A stretch of 18,299 nt of DNA from Deltaproteobacteria bacterium (GCA_013151365.1 JAADIK010000004.1:1-18299); one strand, 5' to 3'; shown: positions 5,394-18,208, counted from the first letter of the stretch. The notes: generated from the letters alone by a model not told the origin. Numbers and translations: made by a program.

Positions 5394-5912
5394 TTGAATC
5401 GCGATGAAAAGGCCTCAATGGTCAGTGACCTGAACGAGAGTTTCAGCCGGGCCAAGTTCGCGGTAGTAACTGATTATCGCGGGCTGAAAGTTACTGAGTT
5501 GGAGAAACTGCGCCGTAACCTGAGACAGTGTGACGCGCGGTTTCGAATCGCCAAGAACACGCTTCTCCGGCGGGCCGTCAAGGGGACCGACTGTGAAGCA
5601 CTGACTGAGTCCTTGACCGGGACGACGGCGGTGGCGATCGGCTTCGACGATCCGGTGGCCTCGGCCAAGGCTTTATTCGAGTTCGCCAAGGAGTATAAGG
5701 AGCTGAACATCCGTTCGGCGGTTCTTGACGGCAGCGTCCTGAGCGCCGACGATGTCGCCGCTCTTTCCATGCTGCCCGGTAAGGATGTCCTGCGGGCCAA
5801 ACTGCTCGGTACCATGGCGGCAGTCCCGACGGGCCTGGTCCGGGTGCTGAGCGCCGTGCCGCAGAATTTCGTCTATGCGTTGCAGGCGATTAAAGAACAG
5901 AAGGAAAACTGA
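5394..5912 (+). CDS. rplJ: 50S ribosomal protein L10
   Basis: L10 is the base of the ribosomal stalk and carries L7/L12 dimers on its C-terminal helix. The 172-residue protein starts at a TTG (read as Met) giving MNRDEKASMVSDLNESF, the usual L10 opening. It contains VVTDYRGLKVTELEKLRRNLR and RIAKNTLLRRAV, the rRNA-binding core, and a C-terminal helix LRAKLLGTMAAVPTGLVRVLSAVP for L7/L12 docking. The preceding leader suggests autogenous control. rplL follows after 37 nt, as expected for a coupled pair. Confidence 0.97.
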   Translation: MNRDEKASMVSDLNESFSRAKFAVVTDYRGLKVTELEKLRRNLRQCDARFRIAKNTLLRRAVKGTDCEALTESLTGTTAVAIGFDDPVASAKALFEFAKEYKELNIRSAVLDGSVLSADDVAALSMLPGKDVLRAKLLGTMAAVPTGLVRVLSAVPQNFVYALQAIKEQKEN

Positions 5913-5949
5913 TCAATTTATATTTAAGTATATATTCGGAGGAATGAAG

Positions 5950-6333
5950 ATGGCTGTGACCAAAGAAGAGGTAATCGAATTTATTTCCAGTATGAGTGTT
6001 CTCGAACTCTCTGAACTGATTAAAGAACTTGAGGATAAGTTCGGCGTTTCCGCAGCCGCTCCGGTTGCCGTTGCCGCCGTGGGCGCTCCTGCCGCCGGTG
6101 GCGGTGATGCCGCTGCGGAGCAGACTGAATTTACCGTGGTTCTGACCGCTGCCGGCGACCAGAAGATCAAGGTTATCAAAGAGGTTCGGGCTATAACCTC
6201 TCTCGGCCTGAAAGAGGCCAAGGCCCTGGTTGAAGACGCGCCGCAACCTGTTAAAGAAGGCGTTTCCAAGGATGAAGCCAACGAGATCAAGGAGAAAATC
6301 GAGGCCGTTGGCGGTTCCGTTGAAATCAAGTAA
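5950..6333 (+). CDS. rplL: 50S ribosomal protein L7/L12
   Basis: L7/L12 forms the flexible stalk that recruits and stimulates translational GTPases. The 127-residue protein has an N-terminal dimerisation domain (MAVTKEEVIEFISSMSVLEL, about 1-33) and an Ala/Gly-rich hinge (about 35-55). The C-terminal domain contains FTVVLTAAGDQKIKVIKEVR and GLKEAKALVEDAP, the factor-binding face. The first ATG (5944) is only 1 nt from GGAGG (5938-5942), while the ATG at 5950 is 7 nt away and gives the family N-terminus, so 5950 is chosen. Strong hairpins follow before rpoB. Confidence 0.98.
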   Translation: MAVTKEEVIEFISSMSVLELSELIKELEDKFGVSAAAPVAVAAVGAPAAGGGDAAAEQTEFTVVLTAAGDQKIKVIKEVRAITSLGLKEAKALVEDAPQPVKEGVSKDEANEIKEKIEAVGGSVEIK

Positions 6334-6347
6334 AACGCTTACTCCTA

Positions 6348-6390
6348 CCGCCGGCCGGCCCGGGACCTCCGGTCGGCCGGCGGCTTTGCT
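6348..6390 (+). terminator. GC-rich hairpin (attenuator) between rplL and rpoB
   Basis: CCGCCGGCCGGCC (6348-6360) pairs along 13 positions with GGTCGGCCGGCGG (6371-6383, one G-T pair) around a 10-nt loop. The tail CTTTGCT is T-poor. In E. coli a partial terminator here lowers rpoBC expression relative to rplJL, and this structure fits the same role. Confidence 0.6.
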
Positions 6391-6403
6391 CTAAGCACAA
6401 GGT

Positions 6404-6432
6404 ACGCTACGGGGTCCTTTCCCTCGTAGCGT
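6404..6432 (+). other. Second hairpin between rplL and rpoB
   Basis: ACGCTACG (6404-6411) pairs with CGTAGCGT (6425-6432), and GGG/CCT extends it to 11 pairs with a 7-nt loop. There is no T-tail. It could be an RNA processing site like the RNase III site known in the E. coli rplL-rpoB spacer. A weak TTGTGA (6460-6465) - 17 nt - TGTTAT (6483-6488) lies downstream and could be an rpoB promoter. Confidence 0.45.
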
Positions 6433-6552
6433 TCCTGCGTTTGTGGGCAAACCGGCGTATTGTGACAGGACGCAGGTATGCTTGTTATTTATTTTCATAA
6501 GGAATTACAGCTACATCGCGTCTGAATTTCGCTGATTGTTTTGAGGGAGATT

Positions 6553-10623
<4,071 letters not shown>

Positions 10624-10656
10624 CGGCAGGCAAAATACCGGTTGGAGCAATCAGGC

Positions 10657-10696
10657 AGCAGGCGGGAGACGCCCGGGGCACCGCCTGCTTTTGTCT
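10657..10696 (+). terminator. Terminator-like hairpin between rpoB and rpoC
   Basis: AGCAGGCGG (10657-10665) pairs perfectly with CCGCCTGCT (10681-10689) around a 15-nt loop. TTTTGTCTT follows from 10689. It has the form of an intrinsic terminator but lies between two genes whose products are needed in equal amounts. It may be a weak attenuator or an mRNA processing site. The spacer (103 nt) also leaves room for it. Confidence 0.5.
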
Positions 10697-10726
10697 TAGT
10701 GATATCAATAGGAAAAGGTGATTTTC

Positions 10727-13700
10727 GTGGAAGAACTCTTTAGTTTCTTTACAAAACCGAAAGGACCGGTCAAGTTTAACAAGGTCAAGGTTTCCCTGGC
10801 CTCACCGCAGAAGATCAGAGAGTGGTCGCACGGGGAAGTCAAAAAACCGGAGACCATCAATTACCGCACCTTCAAACCGGAGCGGGACGGGTTGTTCTGC
10901 GCCAAGATATTTGGCCCGGTCAAGGATTACGAGTGCAACTGCGGTAAGTATAAACGGATGAAGCACCGCGGCGTGGTCTGCGAAAAGTGCGGGGTCGAGG
11001 TTATTCAGTCCAAGGTCCGCCGTGAGCGCATGGGGCATATCGAGCTGGCGGCGCCGGTGGCTCATATCTGGTTTCTCAAGAGCCTGCCGAGCAAGATCGG
11101 CACCATCCTTGATATGACGCTCAAGCAGCTGGAACGGGTTCTCTACTTTGAATCCTATGCCGTGGTCCATTCAGATGTCGAGTCGCTGCCGGTGGGCAGT
11201 CTGCTGAACGAGGACCGCTACCGCAGCGCCCTGGAGCAATATCCCGGCCAGTTTCGGGTCGGCATCGGCGCCGAGGCCATTCAGGAAATGCTGGCGGCGC
11301 TTGATTTGCACGGTCTGTCCGACATGTTGCGCCAGGAAATGAAGGATACCGGGTCGGTCACCAAGCGCACCAAGCTGGGTAAGCGTCTGAATGTGGTCAA
11401 GGCCTTCCGGGATTCCGGCAACCGGCCGGAGTGGATGATTCTGCAGGTCATTCCGGTCCTGCCGCCGGATCTTCGCCCGCTCGTTCCTCTTGAAGGCGGC
11501 CGTTTCGCCACCTCGGACCTCAACGATCTATACCGGCGGGTCATCAACCGCAACAACCGGCTCAAACGTCTCCTGGAGCTTGATGCCCCGGATATTATCG
11601 TTCGTAACGAAAAACGGATGCTGCAGGAAGCGGTGGACGTCCTTTTCGACAACGGCCGCCGGGGGCGGACCATCACCGGTCCCAATAAACGGCCGCTGAA
11701 ATCGCTTTCGGACATGCTCAAGGGGAAGCAGGGTCGTTTCCGGCAGAATCTGCTCGGCAAGCGCGTCGATTATTCCGGTCGTTCGGTTATTTCGGTCGGT
11801 CCTCATCTGCGTCTGCACCAGTGCGGCCTGCCCAAGAAAATGGCGCTGGAGCTGTTCAAACCGTTTGTTTACAATAAACTCGAGATGCTCGGTTACGTGA
11901 CCACCATCAAGAGTGCGCGTAAAATGGTGGAAAAGGGCGCCAAGGAAGTATGGGATGTGCTCGACGACATCGTCCGCGAATACCCGGTTCTCCTTAACCG
12001 TGCCCCGACCCTGCATCGCCTGGGTATGCAGGCGTTTGAAGTGGTGTTGATCGAGGGCAAGGCCATCCAGCTTCATCCCCTGGTCTGTACCGCCTTCAAC
12101 GCCGACTTTGACGGTGATCAGATGGCCGTCCATGTGCCGCTGTCCGTAGAGGCGCAGGTGGAATCCCGGGTTTTGATGATGTCCACCAATAATATTTTAT
12201 CACCGGCCAACGGCGGTCCGATCATTATTCCGTCGCAGGATATTGTTCTGGGTCTCTACTATATGACCCGTGAACGTTTCGGGGCCGCGGGCGAAGGTTT
12301 GCTCTTCAGCGGCCCGGAAGAGGCCCGGATCGCCTATGATAACGGCGCCGCCCATCTGCAGGCCAGGGTCAAGGTCCGGATCGACGGCCGTCTGGTCGAC
12401 ACCACCATCGGCCGTATTCTGGTGAAAGACCTGCTGCCCGAACAGGTCCCCTTCAGCCTGGTGAACAAGGAGCTGGCCAAAAAAGAACTGGCCTTCCTGA
12501 TCGACTACACCTATCGCCACGCCGGGACCAAGGCCACCGTTATCCTGGCCGACCGCCTGAAGGACCTGGGCTACGAACAGGCAACCAGGGCCGGCATCTC
12601 TATCTGTATCAATGATATGAAGGTGCCGATCGGCAAGGAAGAATTGGTCGAGGCGGCCGAGCAGGAATCCCGTGACGTTGAACAGCAGTATTCCGACGGC
12701 CTGATCACCGATGGTGAGAAATACAACAAGGTCGTCGATATCTGGTCCAAGGTTACCGACCAGGTTGCCAAGGAGATGATGGACGAGATGGCCGTCGAGT
12801 ATCAGCGCGACAGCAACAACAAGCTGATCGAGGCCAAGAGTTTCAATTCGGTTTTTATCATGGCCGACTCGGGCGCCCGGGGCTCCAAGGACCAGATCAG
12901 GCAGCTGGCCGGCATGCGGGGGCTGATGGCCAAACCTTCCGGGGCGATTATCGAGACGCCGATCAAGGCGAACTTCCGCGAAGGCCTCAATGTCCTCGAA
13001 TATTTTATTTCGACCCATGGCGCCCGCAAGGGTCTGGCCGATACCGCCCTCAAAACGGCGAACTCCGGCTACCTGACCCGGCGTCTGGTCGACGTGTCCC
13101 AGGATGCCATCATTGTCATCAAGGACTGTGAAACGCTCCGGGGCATGATGGCCGAGCCGCTCATCGAGGGCGGCGAGGTTATTGTCCGCATCGGTGATCG
13201 TATTCTCGGCCGGGTCGCGCTCGAGGACGTTGTCGATCCGCACACGGGCGAGGTCCTGGCGGAGATGAACCAGGAAATTACCGAGGACAAGGTCGAGGCC
13301 ATCGAGGCGGCCGGTATCGATCGGGTTTTGATTCGTTCCGTCCTGACCTGCGAAGCAAAACGCGGCATCTGCGCCATGTGCTACGGCCGGGACCTGGGGC
13401 GTGGACATATGGTCAATATCGGCGAGTCGGTCGGTATTATCGCCGCCCAGTCCATCGGTGAACCGGGGACCCAGCTGACCATGCGGACCTTCCATATCGG
13501 TGGTACGGCCAGCCGGAGTGTGCACCAGGCCGAGGTCCGGACCCAGCGAGGCGGTGAGGTCAAGTACAAGAATCTGCACTCGGTCGGCAATGCGGCCGGT
13601 TTCGAGATCGTCATGAACCGGAATGCTGAAATTACGGTCCTCGACGAGCAGGGCATTGATCGTGAGCGTTTCCCCGTCCCCTATGGCGCGGAACTCAAGG

Positions 13701-14791
13701 TCCCGGAGGGCGCTCAGGTCGAGCCCGGCACAATTATTGCGGACTGGGACGCCTTTTCCATCCCCATTGTCGCGGAAATAAGCGGCAAGATCAAGTACGG
13801 CGATATTGTTGAAGGTGAAACCATGCAGGAGCGGGTCGACGGCGTCACCGGCAAGGCAAGCAAGGTTATCACGCCGGCCGCCGCCTCCAAGCAGGAGAAT
13901 CCGCGCATCACCATCAAGGATGACCGGGGCAGAACCATGAAACTGCCGAACAGCGATCTGCCGGCGCGCTACCCGCTGCCGGTAGGTTCGATCATCACCG
14001 TGAACGAGGGGGAGGTCATCACTCCCGGGACGGTGGTTGCCAAGATTCCGCGCGAGACAACGAAGACCAAGGATATTACCGGTGGTCTGCCTAGGGTCGC
14101 CGAACTCTTCGAGGTGCGCAAACCCAAAGAGCGGGCGATTATCAGCGAGATCGACGGCCGGGTTTCATTCGGCAAGGAATTGAAGGGAAAACGGCGGATC
14201 GTCGTGACCCCGGAAACAGGCGAGCCCAAGGAATATCTTATTTCCAAGGCCAAGCATATCAACGTCCATGAGGGCGATTATGTCAAGGCCGGGGAGCAAC
14301 TGATGGAAGGCTCCGTTCTGCCGAACGATATTCTCAGCGTCCTGGGCGCCGAAGAGCTGGCCCGGTTCCTGGTCAACGAGGTCCAGGAAGTGTATCGGCT
14401 TCAGGGCGTGCGGATCAACGACAAGCATATTGAGACGATCGTCAGGCAGATGCTCAAGCGGGTTCAGGTCACCGAAGCCGGTGATACCAGGTTTATGATC
14501 GGCGAGCAGGTTGAATGGTGGGTCTTCCAGGAGGAAAACGAGAAGATCATCAGTGAAGGTCTGCAGCCGGCGGCGGCAGAGCCGCTGTTGCTCGGAGTGA
14601 CCAAGGCGTCGTTGTCAACGGATTCTTTTATTTCCGCGGCGTCCTTCCAGGAAACCACCAAGGTGCTGACCAACGCCGCCATGGCGGGTAAGGTTGATTA
14701 CCTGACGGGACTGAAAGAAAACGTTATTACGGGACGGTTGATTTCCGCCGGTACCGGCCTGGAGATGTATCGGCTGGATGCTGAGCGGTAA
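10727..14791 (+). CDS. rpoC: DNA-directed RNA polymerase subunit beta'
   Basis: This is the catalytic beta' subunit, 1354 residues. The GTG at 10727 gives MEELFSFFTKPKGP, the usual opening, with AAAAGG 8-9 nt upstream; the in-frame GTG at 10718 is too close to that site. The N-terminal zinc site has C70, C72, C85 and C88, the same numbers as E. coli. The catalytic NADFDGD is at residues 458-464, with Asp460, 462 and 464 holding magnesium. The second zinc site is C801, C875, C882 and C885. The trigger-loop region has QLTMRTFHIGGTA, followed by a long insertion (about 930-1120) like the SI3 domain of proteobacterial beta'. It is followed by the str promoter without an obvious terminator. Confidence 0.99.
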   Translation: MEELFSFFTKPKGPVKFNKVKVSLASPQKIREWSHGEVKKPETINYRTFKPERDGLFCAKIFGPVKDYECNCGKYKRMKHRGVVCEKCGVEVIQSKVRRERMGHIELAAPVAHIWFLKSLPSKIGTILDMTLKQLERVLYFESYAVVHSDVESLPVGSLLNEDRYRSALEQYPGQFRVGIGAEAIQEMLAALDLHGLSDMLRQEMKDTGSVTKRTKLGKRLNVVKAFRDSGNRPEWMILQVIPVLPPDLRPLVPLEGGRFATSDLNDLYRRVINRNNRLKRLLELDAPDIIVRNEKRMLQEAVDVLFDNGRRGRTITGPNKRPLKSLSDMLKGKQGRFRQNLLGKRVDYSGRSVISVGPHLRLHQCGLPKKMALELFKPFVYNKLEMLGYVTTIKSARKMVEKGAKEVWDVLDDIVREYPVLLNRAPTLHRLGMQAFEVVLIEGKAIQLHPLVCTAFNADFDGDQMAVHVPLSVEAQVESRVLMMSTNNILSPANGGPIIIPSQDIVLGLYYMTRERFGAAGEGLLFSGPEEARIAYDNGAAHLQARVKVRIDGRLVDTTIGRILVKDLLPEQVPFSLVNKELAKKELAFLIDYTYRHAGTKATVILADRLKDLGYEQATRAGISICINDMKVPIGKEELVEAAEQESRDVEQQYSDGLITDGEKYNKVVDIWSKVTDQVAKEMMDEMAVEYQRDSNNKLIEAKSFNSVFIMADSGARGSKDQIRQLAGMRGLMAKPSGAIIETPIKANFREGLNVLEYFISTHGARKGLADTALKTANSGYLTRRLVDVSQDAIIVIKDCETLRGMMAEPLIEGGEVIVRIGDRILGRVALEDVVDPHTGEVLAEMNQEITEDKVEAIEAAGIDRVLIRSVLTCEAKRGICAMCYGRDLGRGHMVNIGESVGIIAAQSIGEPGTQLTMRTFHIGGTASRSVHQAEVRTQRGGEVKYKNLHSVGNAAGFEIVMNRNAEITVLDEQGIDRERFPVPYGAELKVPEGAQVEPGTIIADWDAFSIPIVAEISGKIKYGDIVEGETMQERVDGVTGKASKVITPAAASKQENPRITIKDDRGRTMKLPNSDLPARYPLPVGSIITVNEGEVITPGTVVAKIPRETTKTKDITGGLPRVAELFEVRKPKERAIISEIDGRVSFGKELKGKRRIVVTPETGEPKEYLISKAKHINVHEGDYVKAGEQLMEGSVLPNDILSVLGAEELARFLVNEVQEVYRLQGVRINDKHIETIVRQMLKRVQVTEAGDTRFMIGEQVEWWVFQEENEKIISEGLQPAAAEPLLLGVTKASLSTDSFISAASFQETTKVLTNAAMAGKVDYLTGLKENVITGRLISAGTGLEMYRLDAER

Positions 14792-14803
14792 GTAACTTTC
14801 CTC

Positions 14804-14832
14804 TTGACAGATAGGCCATAGAAAGATACAAT
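14804..14832 (+). promoter_or_regulatory. Sigma-70 promoter of the str operon
   Basis: A perfect -35 TTGACA (14804-14809) and a near-perfect -10 TACAAT (14827-14832) are separated by 17 nt. They lie 12 nt after the rpoC stop codon and 84 nt upstream of the rpsL start. The leader then carries a small hairpin CGTCC-GTAAG-GGACG (14851-14865). This is the best promoter in the window. Confidence 0.85.
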
Positions 14833-14915
14833 ATTTTGTTTTCGTGTTTGCGTCCGTAAGGGACGGCAGGATGCAGAGAACGTCGTGTTCTATTGATGAA
14901 GAAGGAGTAGTTTGT

Positions 14916-15287
14916 ATGCCGACAATCAATCAGCTTGTTCGGAGTAGACGGAAAAAGGTGACCAAACGGTCAAACACCCCGGCCCTGCAGAATTGTCCGC
15001 AGAGGCGCGGGGTTTGTGTGCGGGTCTATACGACCACGCCCAAGAAACCGAACTCGGCCTTGCGTAAAGTGGCCAGGGTACGGTTGACCAACGGGATTGA
15101 GGTCACTTCATATATCCCCGGTATCGGGCACAACCTGCAGGAGCATTCGGTGGTGTTGATCCGGGGCGGGCGAGTCAAGGACCTGCCCGGGGTGCGCTAT
15201 CATATCATTCGCGGCACCCTGGATACGCTTGGGGTCAGTGATCGCCATCAAGGCAGATCAAAGTATGGAACCAAACGGCCGAAATAA
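14916..15287 (+). CDS. rpsL: 30S ribosomal protein S12
   Basis: S12 lies at the decoding centre and controls accuracy. The 123-residue protein starts at the ATG 8 nt after AAGGAG (14902-14907), giving MPTINQLVRSRRKK. The decoding loops TTTPKKPNSALRK (K43, K44 counting Met) and RVKDLPGVRYH (K88, D89, P91) are intact, so no streptomycin-resistance change is seen. D89 is the residue methylthiolated by RimO in E. coli. It is the first gene of the str operon, and rpsG follows after 35 nt. Confidence 0.98.
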   Translation: MPTINQLVRSRRKKVTKRSNTPALQNCPQRRGVCVRVYTTTPKKPNSALRKVARVRLTNGIEVTSYIPGIGHNLQEHSVVLIRGGRVKDLPGVRYHIIRGTLDTLGVSDRHQGRSKYGTKRPK

Positions 15288-15322
15288 TGACTCGGCAGTG
15301 CACTCATGTGGAGTTTTGAGAT

Positions 15323-15796
15323 ATGCCTAGAAAGAAATTAATCAATAAAAGACCCGTGCAGCCGGATCCGAAATTTAACAGCGCGCTGGTCTCCAAGTTT
15401 ACCAACGGTTTGATGCTTGACGGCAAGAAAACCCTGGCCCGGCGTCTCTTTTATGATGCCCTGGACCTGGTTGAAAAGCAGGTGAGTGACGAGGCCCCGC
15501 TGGCGGTTTTCGAGAAGGCCATGGACAATGTCCGGCCCCGGGTCGAAGTCAAGTCCCGGCGGGTCGGCGGTGCGACCTACCAGGTCCCGATCGAGGTCCG
15601 CCCCGAGCGCCGTAACGCCCTGGCCATTCGCTGGATCATCAGTTTTGCCAAGAGCCGCTCCGGCCGGACCATGTCCGACAAGCTTGCCGCGGAGCTGATC
15701 GATGCCTTTAATAATCGGGGTGCTTCGGTAAAGAAACGTGACGATACCCATAAAATGGCGGAGGCGAACAAGGCCTTTGCCCATTACCGCTGGTAA
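15323..15796 (+). CDS. rpsG: 30S ribosomal protein S7
   Basis: S7 nucleates assembly of the 30S head and contacts the E-site tRNA. The 157-residue protein has the family pattern: MPRKKLINKRPVQPDPKFNS, LMLDGKKTLARRLFYDAL, the conserved VEVKSRRVGGATYQVPIEVR and the C-terminal HKMAEANKAFAHYRW. The start codon lies 9 nt after GTGGAG (15308-15313). In E. coli S7 represses via a long rpsL-rpsG spacer. Here that spacer is only 35 nt, so the same control site is not evident. Confidence 0.98.
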   Translation: MPRKKLINKRPVQPDPKFNSALVSKFTNGLMLDGKKTLARRLFYDALDLVEKQVSDEAPLAVFEKAMDNVRPRVEVKSRRVGGATYQVPIEVRPERRNALAIRWIISFAKSRSGRTMSDKLAAELIDAFNNRGASVKKRDDTHKMAEANKAFAHYRW

Positions 15797-16127
15797 AGAG
15801 GCGCGTAAAGCTAAGTTGGCCGGGATTGCGCTCGGATTTGATGCAAGATGTCCAAGTTGTTTTTACGCACCGATTGAATTTTGCTTTTGTCGGGTGCATG
15901 CTTAAAAGATCATTGACAAGCACCTCTGACTGCTGTAGATAAAGCAACATTTTTTGTAACTGTTCGCCGCATTCCATCTGCGGGCGCTCGGGCCGTCTCC
16001 CATAGTCATCCTGTGGTTTCGTTGGTCTGCTTGTCAAAATATGGTGTACTTGTCCGGATAGTTACAGGCCGAAGTCATGGTAGTAGGTCGTTACAAATAA
16101 TGAGAGTAAAGAGAGCGGGAAAACAAA
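15797..16127 (+). other. Long rpsG-fusA spacer
   Basis: These 331 nt hold no credible gene and are unusually long for this junction. Visible elements are a hairpin with one bulge, GCACC-GA/TCGGGTGC (15867-15897), a candidate promoter at 15913-15941, and a T-run CATTTTTTG (15949-15957) without a clear stem. An in-frame TAA at 16107-16109 excludes a fusA start further upstream. Confidence 0.5.
15913..15941 (+). promoter_or_regulatory. Candidate fusA-tuf promoter
   Basis: There is a perfect -35 TTGACA (15913-15918), a 17-nt spacer and TAGATA (15936-15941), a poor -10. It lies about 190 nt upstream of fusA in a gene-free spacer, so it could give fusA and tuf transcription independent of rpsL. 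Confidence 0.4.
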
Positions 16128-18206
16128 GTGGCTGTTGGAGAATCGTTATCCAACCTGCGCAATATCGGCATAATGGCCCATATCGATGCGGGAAAAACCA
16201 CGACAACCGAACGTATTCTCTACTATACCGGCCGTTCGCATAAGATCGGCGAAGTTCATGACGGCACGGCGGTCATGGACTGGATGGAGCAGGAGCAGGA
16301 GCGGGGCATAACGATAACCTCGGCCGCGACGACCTGTTTTTGGAAAGACCATAGAATAAATATAATTGATACGCCGGGGCATGTCGATTTCACGGTTGAG
16401 GTGGAACGCTGCCTTCGGGTGCTGGATGGTTCGATCGCAATCTTTTGCGCGGTCGGCGGTGTAGAGCCCCAATCGGAAACCGTCTGGCGACAGGCTGACC
16501 GATATCGGATTCCGCGCATTGCCTTTGTCAACAAGATGGATCGCATCGGTGCTGACTTTGAACAATGTGTAGACGAGATACGGGAGAAACTCGGTGCCAG
16601 CCCGGTGCCGATCACTCTGCCTGTGGGGAGTGAAGAGAACTTTTCAGGTATTATTGATCTGATCAAAGAGAAGCTGATTCGCTTTGATGAGTCAACTCAG
16701 GGCCTGAAAGTTACTGAAGAAGAAATCCCTGAAGATTTAAAAGACAAATCATTGGCCGCCCGGATGGCACTCCTCGAGAAGTTGGCCGACTTCGATGAGG
16801 ATGTCATGGAAAAATATCTGGAAGAAGAAGAAATTAAGCCTGACGAGGTGTACAGGGCCTTGCGTAAAGCAACCCTGTCGCTTGATCTGGTACCCGTTCT
16901 CTGTGGTTCTGCCTTTAAAAATAAGGGAGTACAGCCACTGCTGGATGCCGTGATTCGGTATCTGCCTTCACCGATGGATATTCCTTCGGTCGAGGGAGTG
17001 GATAAGGATGGAGAACCGGTGGTCCGGCAGGCGACCAACGCGGAAAAATTCTGCGCCTTGGTGTTTAAGCTGCAGGCTGATCATTTTGTCGGCAACCTCT
17101 CGTTTGTCCGGGTTTATTCCGGTGAGCTCAAGGTTGGGGCCAAGGTCTTCAACTCGGTTAAGCGCAAGAAGGAAAAAATTGCCAAACTGCTCAAGCTTCA
17201 TGCCAATAAGCGTGAAGAGGTCGAGCGGTTGAGCGCCGGTGATATCGGCGCTATTGTGGGGCTGAAGTTTACAACCACCGGTGATACGCTCTGCGGCTCG
17301 GGAGATTTTATTACTCTTGAACAGATTCATTTCCCCGAGCCGGTAATCGGAATTGCCATCGAGCCGAAGTCCAAGGCGGATGAGGACAAGCTGGCCGAAA
17401 GCCTTGAAAAGGTGGCGCGGGAGGATCCGAGCTTCAAGGTTTCGCTGAACGAGGAAACCGGGCAGACGATTATTGCCGGGATGGGAGAACTTCATCTCGA
17501 GGTTATTGTCGGCCGGTTGATCCGCGAGTTCAAGGTGGCGGCGAATGTGGGCCGCCCGCATGTCGCCTACCGGGAAACACTGACCGGGCCGGCTGTTGCG
17601 GAGGGGCGCTTTGAACACCAGGCCGGCGGTAAAAATCAGTACGCCCATGTCGAGATCGAACTCCTGCCCGCCGAGCGCGGCAGTGGAGTGCGCTTTGAGA
17701 ACATGGTGGACAAGGGGACAATCCCGCCGGAATATATCGAGGCCATAGAAAAAGGCGTTCGCGATTCCATGGATTCGGGTCCGTTGATCGGTTATCCCCT
17801 GGTTGATGTAACGATACGGCTGATCGGCGGTTCCTATGACGAAGAGAGTTCAACGGAACTGGCCTTCGGGGTCGCGGCAACCATGGCCTGCCGCAAGGCG
17901 GCCAGCGAGGCGGCTCCGGCTCTTTTGGAACCGATCATGGCGATTGAGGTCTTGACCCCGGATGAATATCTCGGTGAGGTTATCAACGATCTCAATAAAA
18001 AACGGGCGCAGATAGATGGAGTTGCTGCGGACCGGGGCCATCAGGTAGTTACTGCGAGGGTGCCTCTGGCCGAAATGTTCGGCTATTCGACGAGCCTGCG
18101 GTCGGCGACCCAGGGCCGGGCAACCTTTACCATGCAGTTTGAAGAATTTGCCGAAGTGCCTGCCAGGCAGGCGGAAGCAATTATACATAAGATTCGAGGC
18201 GTTTGA
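16128..18206 (+). CDS. fusA: Elongation factor G
   Basis: EF-G is the GTPase that drives tRNA-mRNA translocation. The 692-residue protein starts at GTG 16128, the only plausible start after an in-frame stop at 16107; the ribosome-binding site is weak. The G domain has AHIDAGKT (residues 17-24), RGITITSAATT (switch I), DTPGHVDF (switch II) and NKMD (135-138), all intact. Domains II-V follow in normal order. Domain IV is unusual at both tip loops. Loop I reads QAGGKNQYAH (498-507) where QSGGRGQYGH is usual. Loop II has GSYDEESSTE with Asp571 where canonical EF-G has the translocation histidine (E. coli H583). It may be a lineage-specific EF-G rather than the standard one, but its str-operon position argues for a housekeeping role. 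Confidence 0.95.
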   Translation: MAVGESLSNLRNIGIMAHIDAGKTTTTERILYYTGRSHKIGEVHDGTAVMDWMEQEQERGITITSAATTCFWKDHRINIIDTPGHVDFTVEVERCLRVLDGSIAIFCAVGGVEPQSETVWRQADRYRIPRIAFVNKMDRIGADFEQCVDEIREKLGASPVPITLPVGSEENFSGIIDLIKEKLIRFDESTQGLKVTEEEIPEDLKDKSLAARMALLEKLADFDEDVMEKYLEEEEIKPDEVYRALRKATLSLDLVPVLCGSAFKNKGVQPLLDAVIRYLPSPMDIPSVEGVDKDGEPVVRQATNAEKFCALVFKLQADHFVGNLSFVRVYSGELKVGAKVFNSVKRKKEKIAKLLKLHANKREEVERLSAGDIGAIVGLKFTTTGDTLCGSGDFITLEQIHFPEPVIGIAIEPKSKADEDKLAESLEKVAREDPSFKVSLNEETGQTIIAGMGELHLEVIVGRLIREFKVAANVGRPHVAYRETLTGPAVAEGRFEHQAGGKNQYAHVEIELLPAERGSGVRFENMVDKGTIPPEYIEAIEKGVRDSMDSGPLIGYPLVDVTIRLIGGSYDEESSTELAFGVAATMACRKAASEAAPALLEPIMAIEVLTPDEYLGEVINDLNKKRAQIDGVAADRGHQVVTARVPLAEMFGYSTSLRSATQGRATFTMQFEEFAEVPARQAEAIIHKIRGV

Positions 18207-18208
18207 CA

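Noticed and set aside
12200..13579. 459-residue open frame on the minus strand opposite rpoC
   Set aside because: It is a shadow of rpoC codon use, with no recognisable domain and no ribosome-binding context of its own.
16013..16243. 76-residue open frame before and into fusA
   Set aside because: It runs out of frame into fusA and has no resemblance to known proteins; it is probably chance in the spacer.
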